In this document: piece by piece, positions 34,026 to 42,957 of the stretch
Numbering within the stretch: the first letter of the stretch is position 1
How the letters are laid out: each line of letters begins with the position of its first letter
DNA from: an uncultured bacterium
GTDB taxonomy: Bacteria; Planctomycetota; GCA-002687715
DNA length: 64,000 nucleotides
NCBI GenBank assembly: GCA_902826835.1
Contig: CADEGH010000005.1
Span: forward strand, 160,006 to 224,005
Direction: 5' to 3'
Notes under the pieces: generated by a model
The model's input: the letters and a program-made list of their open reading frames with translations, nothing else
Databases searched by the model: none
Told to the model about the DNA's origin: nothing
Translations under genes and position numbers: made by a program

Positions 34026-34499
34026 TCACTGGGCAGGGGCGCGAGGGGATGCCTCCAGCGCGGAAGCTTGCGCTCGGGCTCTCAAAGTCATCGCCCGTTC
34101 TTGCAGCGCCTGGAGAAGGGCGGTCGGGTCTTGGTCGTAGAGCTCGGTCACGCGGCTGGCCTGAAGCTCCACGTGGAGGGTTCTCGCGTCCTCGGCCCCC
34201 GAGAGTTCTGCCACGGCATCAAAGGGGAAATTGTCGAGCCAAAAGTTCTCGGAGTCGTGGAGGGCAACGACCGGCCGGTAGCTGATACCGGTGTCTCGGT
34301 CGGACTTCAGGAGGATGACTTCGTGAGTTCCGCCGTAGCGGATCGGAACCGTCACCGGAGTCATCCCGACCGGTCGTCGATCGAAAATGACCTCGGCCCC
34401 ACTGGGCTCGGAGGTGATCGTGACCGTCCGGGAGGCACAGCCGCCCAAAAGAGCGGAGAGGACGGCGAGGGCAACACCGAGGGCGAAGCTGGGCCTCAT
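34026..34499 (-). CDS. PEGA-domain lipoprotein
   Basis: 157 residues. Lipoprotein signal with lipobox LLGGC, cysteine 21. The following segment TVTITSEPSGAEVIFDRRPVGMTPVTVPIRYGGTHEVILLKSDRDT matches the PEGA repeat (here GAEVIFDRRPVGMTP), a surface-layer-type beta module. A helical tail of about 40 residues ends the protein. Role unknown; likely an outer-membrane or periplasmic anchor protein. A longer in-frame start would run across the tRNA-Ser gene. Confidence 0.8.
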   Translation of the reverse strand: MRPSFALGVALAVLSALLGGCASRTVTITSEPSGAEVIFDRRPVGMTPVTVPIRYGGTHEVILLKSDRDTGISYRPVVALHDSENFWLDNFPFDAVAELSGAEDARTLHVELQASRVTELYDQDPTALLQALQERAMTLRARAQASALEASPRAPAQ

Positions 34500-34584
34500 G
34501 GTGGGCTGATCGGGGCAAGGCAAGCGAAGCTCGCGACCGGGAGGGAAAACTGCGGGCGGCGAACCTTGCGGCTCGCCGCCCGAG

Positions 34585-34675
34585 CGGAGAGAGAGGGATT
34601 CGAACCCTCGGTACCCGTAATAGTGGGTACACCGCATTAGCAATGCGGCGCATTCGACCACTCTGCCATCTCTCC
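34585..34675 (-). tRNA. trnS-GCU: tRNA-Ser (anticodon GCT)
   Basis: 91 bases. Acceptor GGAGAGA pairs with TCTCTCC, with D-arm TGGCAGAGTGGTCGAATG, anticodon stem CCGCATT/AATGCGG with GCT in the loop, a long variable arm (GTACCCACTATTACGGGTAC) and T-loop GGTTCGAATCC. Discriminator G. No genomic CCA. Confidence 0.95.
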
Positions 34676-34787
34676 CAGTTGGGTTGTGAAGGACGCCGCC
34701 GAGTCAGCAGGACCGACTCGAGGCCCGCGAAACCCGGGTCGGGGGAGGCGAAAAAATCGCCGCCTCGACCTGAAGCCTCGCTTCCGA

Positions 34788-34871
34788 CGGAGGGTGAGGG
34801 ATTCGAACCCCCGGACCTTTTGGGTCGGCGGTTTTCAAAACCGCTGCATTCGACCACTCTGCCAACCCTCC
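34788..34871 (-). tRNA. trnS-UGA: tRNA-Ser (anticodon TGA)
   Basis: 84 bases. Acceptor GGAGGGT/ACCCTCC, D-arm TGGCAGAGTGGTCGAATG identical to the neighbouring tRNA-Ser, anticodon loop TTTGAAA with TGA, a shorter variable arm (GACCCAAAAGGTC), T-arm GGGTTCGAATCCC. Discriminator G, no genomic CCA. A 112-base spacer separates it from the GCT gene. Confidence 0.95.
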
Positions 34872-34901
34872 GGCAGGGGGCGTAGTGTACGGAGGAGGCC
34901 C

Positions 34902-35825
34902 ATGACCAGCAAGCAACCGACCGATCCGGCAAATTTTCACGTTCCTTCGGAACTTCCGCCGCGGTTGCCCGACGCTCACAAGGGCACGCATGGCCATCTG
35001 TTCATGCTCGGAGGTTCGGTCGGCATGAGCGGCGCGCCCCGGTTGGTGGCTGGCGGAGCGGACCGGGTGGGAGTGGGGCTCCTGCGATTGGGGATTCCCC
35101 GGGCGATCCGGGCTGAAGTGGCGGCTTCCCTTCCCGAGGCGGTTCTCGTGGAGCTTGCCTCAACTCTGCGGGGCCAAGTCGCCTACGCAGCCCTCGGGAG
35201 GGTGGAGTCCAGTCTGAAGTGGGCGAGTGCGACGGTGATCGGCCCCGGGCTCGGTCTCTCCGAAGACCTCTTGGCGCTCACGCTCCGCGTTCTCGAGCGC
35301 GCTGCCCACCCGGTGCTCGTCGACGCGGATTCCCTCCACCCGGAGATTCTTGACGTGTGTCGACGTCGGAACCACCCGACGGTGCTCACTCCCCACCCCG
35401 GTGAAGCGGCTCGCCTGCTCGGAGTCTCGGTCGCCGAGATTCAAGCGGATCGGCGGGGGGCGCTCGCGCGGCTTTGCGATCGCTCAAGGGCGACCGTCGT
35501 TCTCAAGGGGGCGGGCACCCTGGTCATGGATCAGGGGCTGGTCTACGAAAACCGGACCGGGAACCCTGGCCTGGCGCGCGGGGGATCGGGCGACGTCTTG
35601 GCCGGGATGATCGGCGGTCTGCTCGCTCAGGGGGAGTCGCCCAGATTGGCGGCTGGGTGGGGAGTCCGGCTCCACGGTTGTGCGTCCGACTGGGCGCGGG
35701 ACGCGGTGGGGGAGCGTGCCCAGACCGTTCACGAACTCCTCGGTGCGATTGCGTCCGTGGTCCTGGACATGGAAGTGGCCGGGCGAGACGGCCTCACTTC
35801 TCCGTCGGCAGCCCCGCCCGTCTGA
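34902..35825 (+). CDS. nnrD: ADP-dependent NAD(P)H-hydrate dehydratase
   Basis: 307 residues. Repairs hydrated NAD(P)H. Ribokinase-like fold with conserved GTHGHLFMLGGSVGMSGAPRLVAGGADRVGVGLLRLG, VIGPGLG, LVDADSL, TVLTPHPGEAARLLG, TVVLKGAGTLV and the final NPGLARGGSGDVLAGMIGGLLAQG. The ATG has GGAGGAGG at good distance and lies 30 bases beyond the second tRNA-Ser, whose strand is opposite. The partner epimerase domain (NnrE) is not fused here. Confidence 0.95.
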   Translation: MTSKQPTDPANFHVPSELPPRLPDAHKGTHGHLFMLGGSVGMSGAPRLVAGGADRVGVGLLRLGIPRAIRAEVAASLPEAVLVELASTLRGQVAYAALGRVESSLKWASATVIGPGLGLSEDLLALTLRVLERAAHPVLVDADSLHPEILDVCRRRNHPTVLTPHPGEAARLLGVSVAEIQADRRGALARLCDRSRATVVLKGAGTLVMDQGLVYENRTGNPGLARGGSGDVLAGMIGGLLAQGESPRLAAGWGVRLHGCASDWARDAVGERAQTVHELLGAIASVVLDMEVAGRDGLTSPSAAPPV

Positions 35826-37704
35826 GGCCTTCGCGAATCTTCTCGTCTTGGGCCTTGGCGGCCAGTTCTCCACGTTCGGGCCGAGCCTCTCGGAGCAGTT
35901 CGAACAGTGGAGAGTCCGGAGCGGTTGCGCCAAGGACGCGGGTGAGCGCGACCAGGGCGGCGGATCGAGCCTCCTCCCCGCAGTCCACGCGCCGCAGCAA
36001 GTTGCGATAGAGCGGAACGAGGCTCACGGACGGCTCGGAGACGAGGATCTCGAGCAGGGCCGGCGGTGGGGGAGTCTTCATGGCGTGGGAAAGGAGGAGG
36101 TCCGAGTCCTCGGAGGCCACCGCCTCGCGGTACTGCCGGCGCCGGAAGTCCCGCTCATGAGCGTCCAGGAGCTTCTGCAATTCCTCACGGTTTCCGAGAT
36201 TCAAAGCCCCCGCAAGGAGAGTGCTGGCGATGGCATCGGCCGCAGCCAGCGGGGCGACGCTGCCCCCCGTCAGATCCGTCAGCGCTTTGAAATCGGACAT
36301 CGTGCGCGAGTTCAATCCGCGCGGTCCGGCGCCGGATCGTGGACTGACGAGCGCATGCAAGACGCCGCCATTCCGTTTGAATTCGGAGACGAGATTTCTG
36401 AGATCGTTCTCGTCCGCACGGTGGGGCGAGGCATCGCCGATGAGAAGGGCGATGCGCTTGGACTTGGGGGAGAACTGATTTTCCCGGAGGGCCACGGCCA
36501 GGCCTTGTCGCACCGCTTCGGGCTCATCCCCGCCGCCATCGGCTTCGATGGAATCGAGGAAATGCACCACGCGATAGGCATCCGTTGTGAGCGGTTCCAT
36601 CCTCGTGACGTAGGCATCCCCCTTGTCGCGGTAGGTCACGAGGCTGAGGCGGAAACCGGGACTGAGGGCCTTCATGAGCGTGATGATTTCGCCGACTTCC
36701 TTCCGAGCTTGGTCGAGTGCGTCCCCCATCGAACCCGTGCTGTCGAGCACGATCACCAGATCCAACCCGCGATCCCGCAGCTTGGACACTTGGTCGGCGT
36801 AGCGCCGCAGGGAGCCGGCGAGTGCACCTCCCCCCGCGCCTCGAAGCGCTTCCCCGTCGCGACGGCGATCAAACTTGCCTTCGAACGGAGCGGTCGTGCC
36901 CACCGCGGGAATTGGCTCCTCCGCGGCCTCGGCGAGCGACGGCTCGACGGGCGCGGAATCGAGTTCCACGACTTCGGGAAGCGCCGGGGGAGCTTCGATC
37001 TCGATGTCGGCGGGAGGAGCCTCGGTCTCCGAGGTGTGGACTTCGTCCGGGTGAAATCGTTCGACGGTGGATTGGAAGACTGGCGGAGTAGGGCGTGGCG
37101 AAACCGAAGGGACTATCAAGCTCAGAATGAGGAAGATGAGCGCGTGGACAAGGAGCGAGATGAGAAGCCCCGGCGTTCGCTTCAGTCCCTCGATCAGGAA
37201 CTCGCGCCAGCTCGGCCCGGAGGGATCCGTCGAATAGTCGGGCACCTCCGCGGGCCCGATCGTGGCCTCCTCGGTGCGGACGAGTTCGACCAAGCGCTCT
37301 CGCACCGGGCTGCGCGTCGATTCAGGCTTGGGTAAATCTGAGACCGGTGCAAGGAGAAGAACTGCGATCTCGGGGGCTTCCGACACCACGGGCGGGGGAG
37401 CATTGGCGAGGAAGACGAGCCGGGTCTTGCCGAGCTGGATCTGGTCTCCGTGGGCGAGCGCCGCCGCCTCCACCCGCTGTCCGTTGACAAAGGTGCCGGT
37501 TTCCGAGAACAGGTCGAAGATCTCGAAGCCGGTTGGGGTCGATTGAAGGATGCAGTGCCGCGGCGCTACGCCGGCGCTGGAAACGACGATGACACTGTCT
37601 TCAGCGGCGCCGATCGACGTGATCCCGGGCGCGATCGGAATGCGGAGGGACCCCGTATCGAGAAGTATCAAGAGCTGAGCGCCGGGACCGAAGCTGCCTC
37701 CCAT
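35794..37704 (-). CDS. FHA-domain protein with transmembrane segment and von Willebrand A domain
   Basis: 636 residues. N-terminal FHA-like region (residues 15-105: APRHCILQSTPTGFEIFDLFSETGTFVNGQRV) would bind phosphothreonine peptides. A hydrophobic helix follows near 184-205 (PGLLISLLVHALIFLILSLIV), then a proline/glutamate-rich linker. A vWA domain begins at about 318 with the metal-site motif VIVLDSTGSM and continues with FRLSLVTYRDKGDAYVT and KRIALLIGDASPH. A helical end follows. Topology suggests a cytoplasmic FHA and extracytoplasmic vWA. Ends 32 bases inside nnrD, convergently. Confidence 0.85.
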   Translation of the reverse strand: MGGSFGPGAQLLILLDTGSLRIPIAPGITSIGAAEDSVIVVSSAGVAPRHCILQSTPTGFEIFDLFSETGTFVNGQRVEAAALAHGDQIQLGKTRLVFLANAPPPVVSEAPEIAVLLLAPVSDLPKPESTRSPVRERLVELVRTEEATIGPAEVPDYSTDPSGPSWREFLIEGLKRTPGLLISLLVHALIFLILSLIVPSVSPRPTPPVFQSTVERFHPDEVHTSETEAPPADIEIEAPPALPEVVELDSAPVEPSLAEAAEEPIPAVGTTAPFEGKFDRRRDGEALRGAGGGALAGSLRRYADQVSKLRDRGLDLVIVLDSTGSMGDALDQARKEVGEIITLMKALSPGFRLSLVTYRDKGDAYVTRMEPLTTDAYRVVHFLDSIEADGGGDEPEAVRQGLAVALRENQFSPKSKRIALLIGDASPHRADENDLRNLVSEFKRNGGVLHALVSPRSGAGPRGLNSRTMSDFKALTDLTGGSVAPLAAADAIASTLLAGALNLGNREELQKLLDAHERDFRRRQYREAVASEDSDLLLSHAMKTPPPPALLEILVSEPSVSLVPLYRNLLRRVDCGEEARSAALVALTRVLGATAPDSPLFELLREARPERGELAAKAQDEKIREGLRRAGLPTEK

Positions 37705-37775
37705 GGACTTTGCAGCTTATCAGATACTCCCCGGGGAATGGCAGCGGAAGGAGCGTCGGGTGGGTCGGCCCGCTA

Positions 37776-38507
37776 TCAGGGGCGGGCCGCGGCTTGAATG
37801 GCCTCGTGCATCTCCCGCAGGGCTTCGCGGAGACCTACAAACAGGGCGCGGGCGACGATGCTGTGTCCGATATTCAGCTCGTGGAGGCCCGGGATAGCTG
37901 CGACCGGGGCCACGTTCTCCAGGGTCAGACCGTGCCCGACATGGACCTTCAGCCCGAGCTCCTGCGCGTGGCGGGCGGCTCCCCGAAGCGCTGCCAGTTC
38001 TCGTTCGCGCTGCTCGGGGGTGGAGGCGAGCGCGTAACGGCCAGTGTGCAATTCCACTTCACGGGCCCCCGTCTTCGGGACGAGATCGAGGGTGTGATGT
38101 TCGGGCTCGATGAAGAGGGAAACCTTGGTCCCTGCCGCTTGAAGCTCACTGACGACGTCGCGCACGCGGGAGAGCCCGCGCGAGAGATCTAATCCGCCCT
38201 CGGTGGTGCGCTCCTCGCGTTTTTCCGGCACCAACGTGGCCTGGGCCGGATGCAGCGAGGCGCAGAAAGCCACGATGCTCGGGGTGGCTCCCAGTTCGAA
38301 ATTGAAGGGGAGGTGCACCTCGCGGCACACTCGTTCGACGTCCGAGTCCTGAACGTGCCGACGATCGTCGCGGAGGTGAAGCGTGATCCCGCGCACGAAC
38401 CCGGATGCATGGGCGAGTTTGGCCGCCTCGGTGACGTCGGGATAAGCCGTGCCGCGGGCTTGGCGTACCGTCGCGACATGGTCGAGGTTGACGTACAGTT
38501 CCGCCAT
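37776..38507 (-). CDS. pdxJ: Pyridoxine 5-phosphate synthase
   Basis: 243 residues. Condenses 1-deoxyxylulose-5-phosphate with 3-amino-2-oxopropyl phosphate to form PNP, the last ring-closing step of DXP-dependent vitamin B6 synthesis. Landmarks: LYVNLDHVATVRQARGTAYPD at the start, ITLHLRDDRRHVQDSDV, NFELGATPSIVAFC, ATLVPEKREERTTEGGLD and VHVGHGLTLENVAPVAAIPGLHELNIGHSIVARAL. Start set at the ATG for MAELYVN; longer readings run into the divergent rsmD promoter region. Confidence 0.96.
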   Translation of the reverse strand: MAELYVNLDHVATVRQARGTAYPDVTEAAKLAHASGFVRGITLHLRDDRRHVQDSDVERVCREVHLPFNFELGATPSIVAFCASLHPAQATLVPEKREERTTEGGLDLSRGLSRVRDVVSELQAAGTKVSLFIEPEHHTLDLVPKTGAREVELHTGRYALASTPEQRERELAALRGAARHAQELGLKVHVGHGLTLENVAPVAAIPGLHELNIGHSIVARALFVGLREALREMHEAIQAAARP

Positions 38508-38588
38508 GCGGTGCTGCTCCACGGTTGGTCGGGCCGATCCCGGCCGGTGTTCCGACGCTATCAGATCCCGAATCCGAGTTGCAGTCGG

Positions 38589-39194
38589 ATGCTGAGGGTC
38601 ATTGCCGGCGAGTTTCGTGGGCGAAGATTGGTCGCGCCGGAGGGGGAGGCGACTCGCCCCATCATGGATCGCCAAAAGCAGTCGTTGTTCGACATACTGG
38701 CGCCGCGATTTCCCCTGGAAGTCGTGGTTGACGTGTTTGCCGGCAGCGGCAGCCTCGGAATCGAGGCCCTGTCTCGCGGCGCGGCAAAGGTCGTGTTCGT
38801 CGAGAAAAATCGGCATGCCCTGCCGGTCCTGCGACGCAACCTGGAGGAGCTTAGGATCATAGGTCGCACGAGCGTCGTGGCGCAGGACGCATTTGCCCTC
38901 GACCCGGCGAGTTTTCCGCCGCCGGTCGATCTCATTTTCTTGGATCCACCGTTCCCCGTCGTGCGCGAGGACCCCGGCGGCGTGGCCGAGCTGGCGCGAC
39001 GATTCGTCTGGTCCGAGACCTTTGCCGAAGCGGGACTCCTGATCCTGCGCACTCCGACCGACGGGCCGAAGCTGCAGCTATCCCCGACGCTCCGGGCTCT
39101 GGATGAGCGCCTCTTCGGGGAGAGCCGGGTGACCTGGATCGAACGGTCCGACTCAATTCCGACCCCGGCGCCACCTTTTTCCCTCAACCCCTGA
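38589..39194 (+). CDS. rsmD: 16S rRNA (guanine966-N2)-methyltransferase
   Basis: 201 residues. Methylates G966 of 16S rRNA. Opens MLRVIAGEFRGRRLVAPEGEATRPIMDRQKQSLFDIL, typical of RsmD, then the SAM motif VVDVFAGSGSLGIEALSRGA and the catalytic DPPF in LIFLDPPFP. Divergent from pdxJ with an 81-base gap. The longer frame beginning at 38250 overlaps pdxJ and is not used. Confidence 0.92.
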   Translation: MLRVIAGEFRGRRLVAPEGEATRPIMDRQKQSLFDILAPRFPLEVVVDVFAGSGSLGIEALSRGAAKVVFVEKNRHALPVLRRNLEELRIIGRTSVVAQDAFALDPASFPPPVDLIFLDPPFPVVREDPGGVAELARRFVWSETFAEAGLLILRTPTDGPKLQLSPTLRALDERLFGESRVTWIERSDSIPTPAPPFSLNP

Positions 39195-39301
39195 ACCTCC
39201 TCCGTCCGATCCCTTATCTGGGAAAAGGACCTTAGTGGGCGCCTCGATCCAGAGGCCCCAAAACCGCGGGGACGAGGCTCTCCGCATTGGGAGGTAGCAC
39301 A

Positions 39302-40804
39302 ATGCTGCACGGACTCTTCTTGCGGCTCGCTCTCGGTTTGACGCTCGCGGCCACATCCACGGTGATGGTGGGAGGCGGATGGTGGGACGACCTCTTTCGC
39401 GAGCAAGTCGTTCCCCTCGAACGCATTCTCAAGGCACCCGAGTCCTACCGCGGCCTACGGGTGAGCTTCGTCATCCAGTTTCACCGCCTGGGTACCGTCG
39501 AGAATCCGTTCTTCACCCGGTTCGAGGACGATTGGTTCCTCAATCTGTCCGCGTGGGCGGACAGTGCTCCGCTCTGGGACAAGACCGTCTACAAAAACGC
39601 GTTCCCCTACCTCTTCGTGCGGCGTGGCACCGACATGGCCGGCGCGGTCAGCGCGGCCCCGACTTATTCGCGATGGGCGGTGGTCGGTGAAGTCGCGGAC
39701 GTGTTCAAGGGGGTGCCGTGGATCGAGATTCACTCCCTGCGTCGCCTCGAGAACTCGCTCGACGAGCCGAGCCTCGTCCGCATCGTGAAGGGGCGAATGC
39801 TCCGCGACCACGGTCGCCACGAAGCGGCCGCGCAGGAGTTGCGCGCTGCCGAGCACGAGGGGCTCCCGCTGGCGGTTCGCACGCTCGTCATGCGCGAGGA
39901 AGCCGGCTGCCTCGAGTCCTGCGGTAAGCGCGACCAGGCGATCGCACGTCTGAATCAAGCGCTCGAAGTCTGGCCGGAGGACCCTCACACCCACAGCGCG
40001 CTCGTCGCGCTCGGGGTGAACACCGAGACGAAGAACCCGAATCCGCCGGCCACCGCACCCGCAGCAACGCCGGTGGTGAAAAACGCGCCCGAGCTCAGGC
40101 CCGTGACCCGCGAACTGCCCCCGACCGAAATCCCGGCGGCGGTGGTGGAGTCGACAGCACCGATCACCCTTCCCGAAGTCAGCGAGGAAGAGGTCATCGA
40201 AGAAGCCCCGGTGAGCACGCACGAGCAGGCGATGCCGACTCCGGCGGCCCCCGTGGTGACGGTGCGAGACCTTCCGATCGAGGTCGTAGAGGCCGGGGCC
40301 TCGCCGATCATCGAGCGGCCGGCCGTCGTGGATCACCCATCCCTGGATCGGGAGACGGTGATTGCCGAGCGTTCGCCCGCCGCCCTGCCGCTTACCCTTC
40401 CGACCGCTCCCGTCGGGACGCTCGAGACGCTGCCGAGCGCGCGCACTTCCGAAGTCGAAGTCAACACCCAGTCTTCGCGGTCCGGGGCGGAGGTGATTTC
40501 GAATGGCGTCGTCACGATCTCAGCTCCGTTCGAGAGCCCGATGCCGGCTACCGCCGACCCCGTGGTCGCCCCGAACAACGCCGAGATCAAACCAGCATCG
40601 ATCGAGGTGACTCCGCCCGCTCCCGCGGTGGACCCGTTGCCGACCCCGGCGCCCACGGCACCCCGAGTCGACGGCCCGGTGGTCATCATCGGCGAGGCCC
40701 GCCCGATCGTGGCTCCGAGCGCGCCGGTCACGCCTGCGGCTCCGGTGGCTGACGGATCCCCCGTGATCGTGATTTCCGAGCCGTTCGAGAATGGCTCGCG
40801 CTGA
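39302..40804 (+). CDS. Secreted protein with TPR-like region and alanine/proline-rich tail
   Basis: 500 residues. MLHGLFLRLALGLTLAATSTVMVGGGWW is an N-terminal signal or anchor. Residues 30-165 form a globular domain (LERILKAPESYRGLRVSFVIQFHRLG, KNAFPYLFVRRGTDMAGAVS) of a kind seen in exported Planctomycete proteins but not named. Residues 168-215 are helical repeats with TPR character, and 225-500 is a long, mostly disordered proline/valine/alanine-rich tail with repeated PTAP-like segments. GGAGG lies eight bases before the ATG. No enzymatic motif. Confidence 0.7.
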   Translation: MLHGLFLRLALGLTLAATSTVMVGGGWWDDLFREQVVPLERILKAPESYRGLRVSFVIQFHRLGTVENPFFTRFEDDWFLNLSAWADSAPLWDKTVYKNAFPYLFVRRGTDMAGAVSAAPTYSRWAVVGEVADVFKGVPWIEIHSLRRLENSLDEPSLVRIVKGRMLRDHGRHEAAAQELRAAEHEGLPLAVRTLVMREEAGCLESCGKRDQAIARLNQALEVWPEDPHTHSALVALGVNTETKNPNPPATAPAATPVVKNAPELRPVTRELPPTEIPAAVVESTAPITLPEVSEEEVIEEAPVSTHEQAMPTPAAPVVTVRDLPIEVVEAGASPIIERPAVVDHPSLDRETVIAERSPAALPLTLPTAPVGTLETLPSARTSEVEVNTQSSRSGAEVISNGVVTISAPFESPMPATADPVVAPNNAEIKPASIEVTPPAPAVDPLPTPAPTAPRVDGPVVIIGEARPIVAPSAPVTPAAPVADGSPVIVISEPFENGSR

Positions 40805-40827
40805 TCGCGCACCGCGCGATTCCGAAG

Positions 40828-40865
40828 AGGGGGGGACCGGCCCGTAGTCGGTGTCCCCCTTTTTC
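40828..40865 (+). terminator. Rho-independent terminator
   Basis: A G-rich arm (AGGGGGGGACCG) pairs with CGGTGTCCCCCT across a short loop, followed by TTTTT. It lies 24 bases after the stop of the upstream TPR-like gene and 15 bases before the next ATG. It is the best intrinsic terminator in the window. Confidence 0.85.
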
Positions 40866-40879
40866 GCTACCCTGCGGCC

Positions 40880-41275
40880 ATGTCGAATTCAGATGGTGCG
40901 GCGGGCGGCACCGCGCCCGCGCCTAGTCCCAATCAACCGGTCGCAAACCCCTTCCTCGCGATCGAGGATTTCCAGAAGGTCGAGCTCAAGGCCGGCCGGG
41001 TGGTGGCGGCCGAGCCCCATCCTTCCGCCGATCGACTCTTGGTGCTCCAGGTAGAGTTGGGGGAGGAAAAGCCCCGGCAAATCGTCGCGGGAATTCGCGC
41101 GCACTGGGCGCCGGAGGCCTTGGTCGGCCGGACCATCATCGTGGTTGCCAACTTGAAGCCGGCGATGCTGCGAGGGGTCGAAAGTCGCGGGATGCTGCTC
41201 GCCGTCCGGGGAGTGGAGAAGGTGATCCCGCTCGGGCTCGACGGGGACGTGATCCCGGGGACCCGGGTGACCTGA
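40880..41275 (+). CDS. Stand-alone tRNA-binding OB-fold domain, MetRS-beta-like
   Basis: 131 residues. After a flexible proline-rich start, residues 25-131 match the C-terminal EMAP/Arc1p-like tRNA-binding domain of methionyl-tRNA synthetase: AIEDFQKVELKAGRVVAAEPHPSADRLLVLQVELG, QIVAGIRAHWAPEALVGRTIIVVANLKPAMLRGVESRGMLLAV. Likely binds tRNA or assists MetRS in trans; CsaA-like chaperone activity is the alternative. Its stop overlaps the recN start (TGATG). Confidence 0.85.
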   Translation: MSNSDGAAGGTAPAPSPNQPVANPFLAIEDFQKVELKAGRVVAAEPHPSADRLLVLQVELGEEKPRQIVAGIRAHWAPEALVGRTIIVVANLKPAMLRGVESRGMLLAVRGVEKVIPLGLDGDVIPGTRVT

Positions 41276-42957
41276 TGCTCGCCGAGTTGAGGGTCCGCGA
41301 TCTCGCGATCCTCGAGCGAGTGGATCTCTCGTTCGATGCGGGTCTCAATGTGATCTCCGGCGAAACCGGAGAGGGAAAGTCCCTGCTCCTGCTCGCGGTC
41401 ACGCTGCTGCTCGGGGAAAGATCGCGGCGCGGCCTCGTTCGGGCTGGGGCCAAAGAGGCCACGATCGAAGGCCGGTTCCTGCTCGATCCCGGGATGGTCA
41501 GTCGTTTGGCGGACGGCAGTGACCTGATCAGCCCGGATGCGACCGAAGTGGTCCTGCGCCGCACCGTGCTCGAGGACGGCACGAGCCGCGCCTCGATCGA
41601 TGGCCGTCTCGCCACCGTGTCGACGGTCGCGCGCGTCGCGCAGTGCCTCGTAGATCTGCATGCCCAGGGACAAACGCAGGCCCTGGAGCGGCTCTCGGAA
41701 CGGGCTCGCCTCCTTGACCACTTTGGCGGTCACGGAAGTTTGACGGCGGCCTATCGTCAAGAGCGCGAGCAAGGCCAGCAGTTGGAAACGCGCATCCATC
41801 GGTTGCGCAGTGATCAAGCCACGCACGAGCAGCGGCTCGACTTCCTCCAATTTCAGGTTCAAGAACTGGAGGAACTCGCCCCCGAAGCCGGGGAAGAAAC
41901 CTCGGTGGCGCAGAGTTTGAAACTCGCGGCCCGTGCCGAGTCGATCGAGCGCGTTTGCGACGACATCGCCGGTTCGCTGGTAGCCGGCGACGGCAGTTGG
42001 ACCGAGCACCTCGCGCGTTGGCGACGCCAGCTCGGAGAGGTCGCCGAACACCCGGGTTTTTCTTCTCTCGCGGATCGTCTCTTGGCGTTGGAGACCGAAG
42101 TCGCCGACCTCGGAGCCACGGCTTCCGACCTGCGGAGGGCCGCCGCGGGCAGCGGCGAGTCGGTCGAGGACATGGAGGAGCGCCTGGCCGCGCTGCGACG
42201 CATTGCCAGGAAGCACCGGGTCGACGGCGACCATTTGCCCGAACGCCTCCGTGCTCTCCAGGACGAACTTGCCACGATTCAGTCCTCCGACGCAAACATC
42301 GAGGCCCTGGTCTCCCAGAGCGAACAACAGCGGGTGAAGACTCGCGCCGCCGCCGAAAGCCTGCTGGCGGCTCGCTACGAGGTCGCGCGTCGGCTTGAAG
42401 CCGAAGTCGTGGCAGGGTTATCCGAGCTTCGGATGGAGCGAGCGAAGTTCCGCATCGACACCGGGCCTCGGGTTCTTCCCCAGGAGTGGACGCCGCCGGA
42501 GGGGGACGAACCCGGGATGGTTCAGTTCTTGGTGACTCCGAATCCGGGCGAACCCGAACAGCCCATCGAGCGCGTGGCATCGGGCGGGGAGTTGTCCCGA
42601 ATTCTCCTGGCAATCAAAGGCGCGCTCGCGGGGGTGCATCGCATCCCCCTCCTCGTTTTCGACGAGGTCGATGCGGGCATCGGGGGGCGGATCGGGCTTT
42701 CGTTCGGCAGGCGGATCGCAGCGATGGCAGTCCATCACCAAGTCTTGGTCGTGACCCATCTGCCGCAGGTGGCCGCGTTCGCGAAGCGCCACTTTCGGGT
42801 GCGCAAGCACGTGGAGGGGGAGCGCACGCGCACCGAAGTCTCGGTGCTCTCCGCCGAGGATCGAGTCGTGGAGATCGCGGAAATGCTCGGTCTGAACGCC
42901 AAGGACGCGGGCGCGCGTCGCCAGTCCAAAGCTCTACTCTCGGAGGCCCAAGCATGA
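41275..42957 (+). CDS. recN: DNA repair protein RecN
   Basis: 560 residues. SMC-like ATPase acting at DNA double-strand breaks. Walker A GETGEGKS at residues 29-36 (usually GETGAGKS; Ala to Glu at 32), long coiled coils in the middle (residues 160-350), signature RVASGGELSRILLAIKGAL and Walker B PLLVFDEVDAGIGG near 455, followed by VLVVTHLPQVAAFAKRHFRV. Begins directly from the preceding stop codon and its end overlaps manA, so the three genes are coupled. Confidence 0.95.
   Translation: MLAELRVRDLAILERVDLSFDAGLNVISGETGEGKSLLLLAVTLLLGERSRRGLVRAGAKEATIEGRFLLDPGMVSRLADGSDLISPDATEVVLRRTVLEDGTSRASIDGRLATVSTVARVAQCLVDLHAQGQTQALERLSERARLLDHFGGHGSLTAAYRQEREQGQQLETRIHRLRSDQATHEQRLDFLQFQVQELEELAPEAGEETSVAQSLKLAARAESIERVCDDIAGSLVAGDGSWTEHLARWRRQLGEVAEHPGFSSLADRLLALETEVADLGATASDLRRAAAGSGESVEDMEERLAALRRIARKHRVDGDHLPERLRALQDELATIQSSDANIEALVSQSEQQRVKTRAAAESLLAARYEVARRLEAEVVAGLSELRMERAKFRIDTGPRVLPQEWTPPEGDEPGMVQFLVTPNPGEPEQPIERVASGGELSRILLAIKGALAGVHRIPLLVFDEVDAGIGGRIGLSFGRRIAAMAVHHQVLVVTHLPQVAAFAKRHFRVRKHVEGERTRTEVSVLSAEDRVVEIAEMLGLNAKDAGARRQSKALLSEAQA

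Noticed and set aside
34676..34787. Extra tRNA or small RNA between the two tRNA-Ser genes
   Set aside because: No cloverleaf or conserved element is visible; it appears to be a plain spacer.
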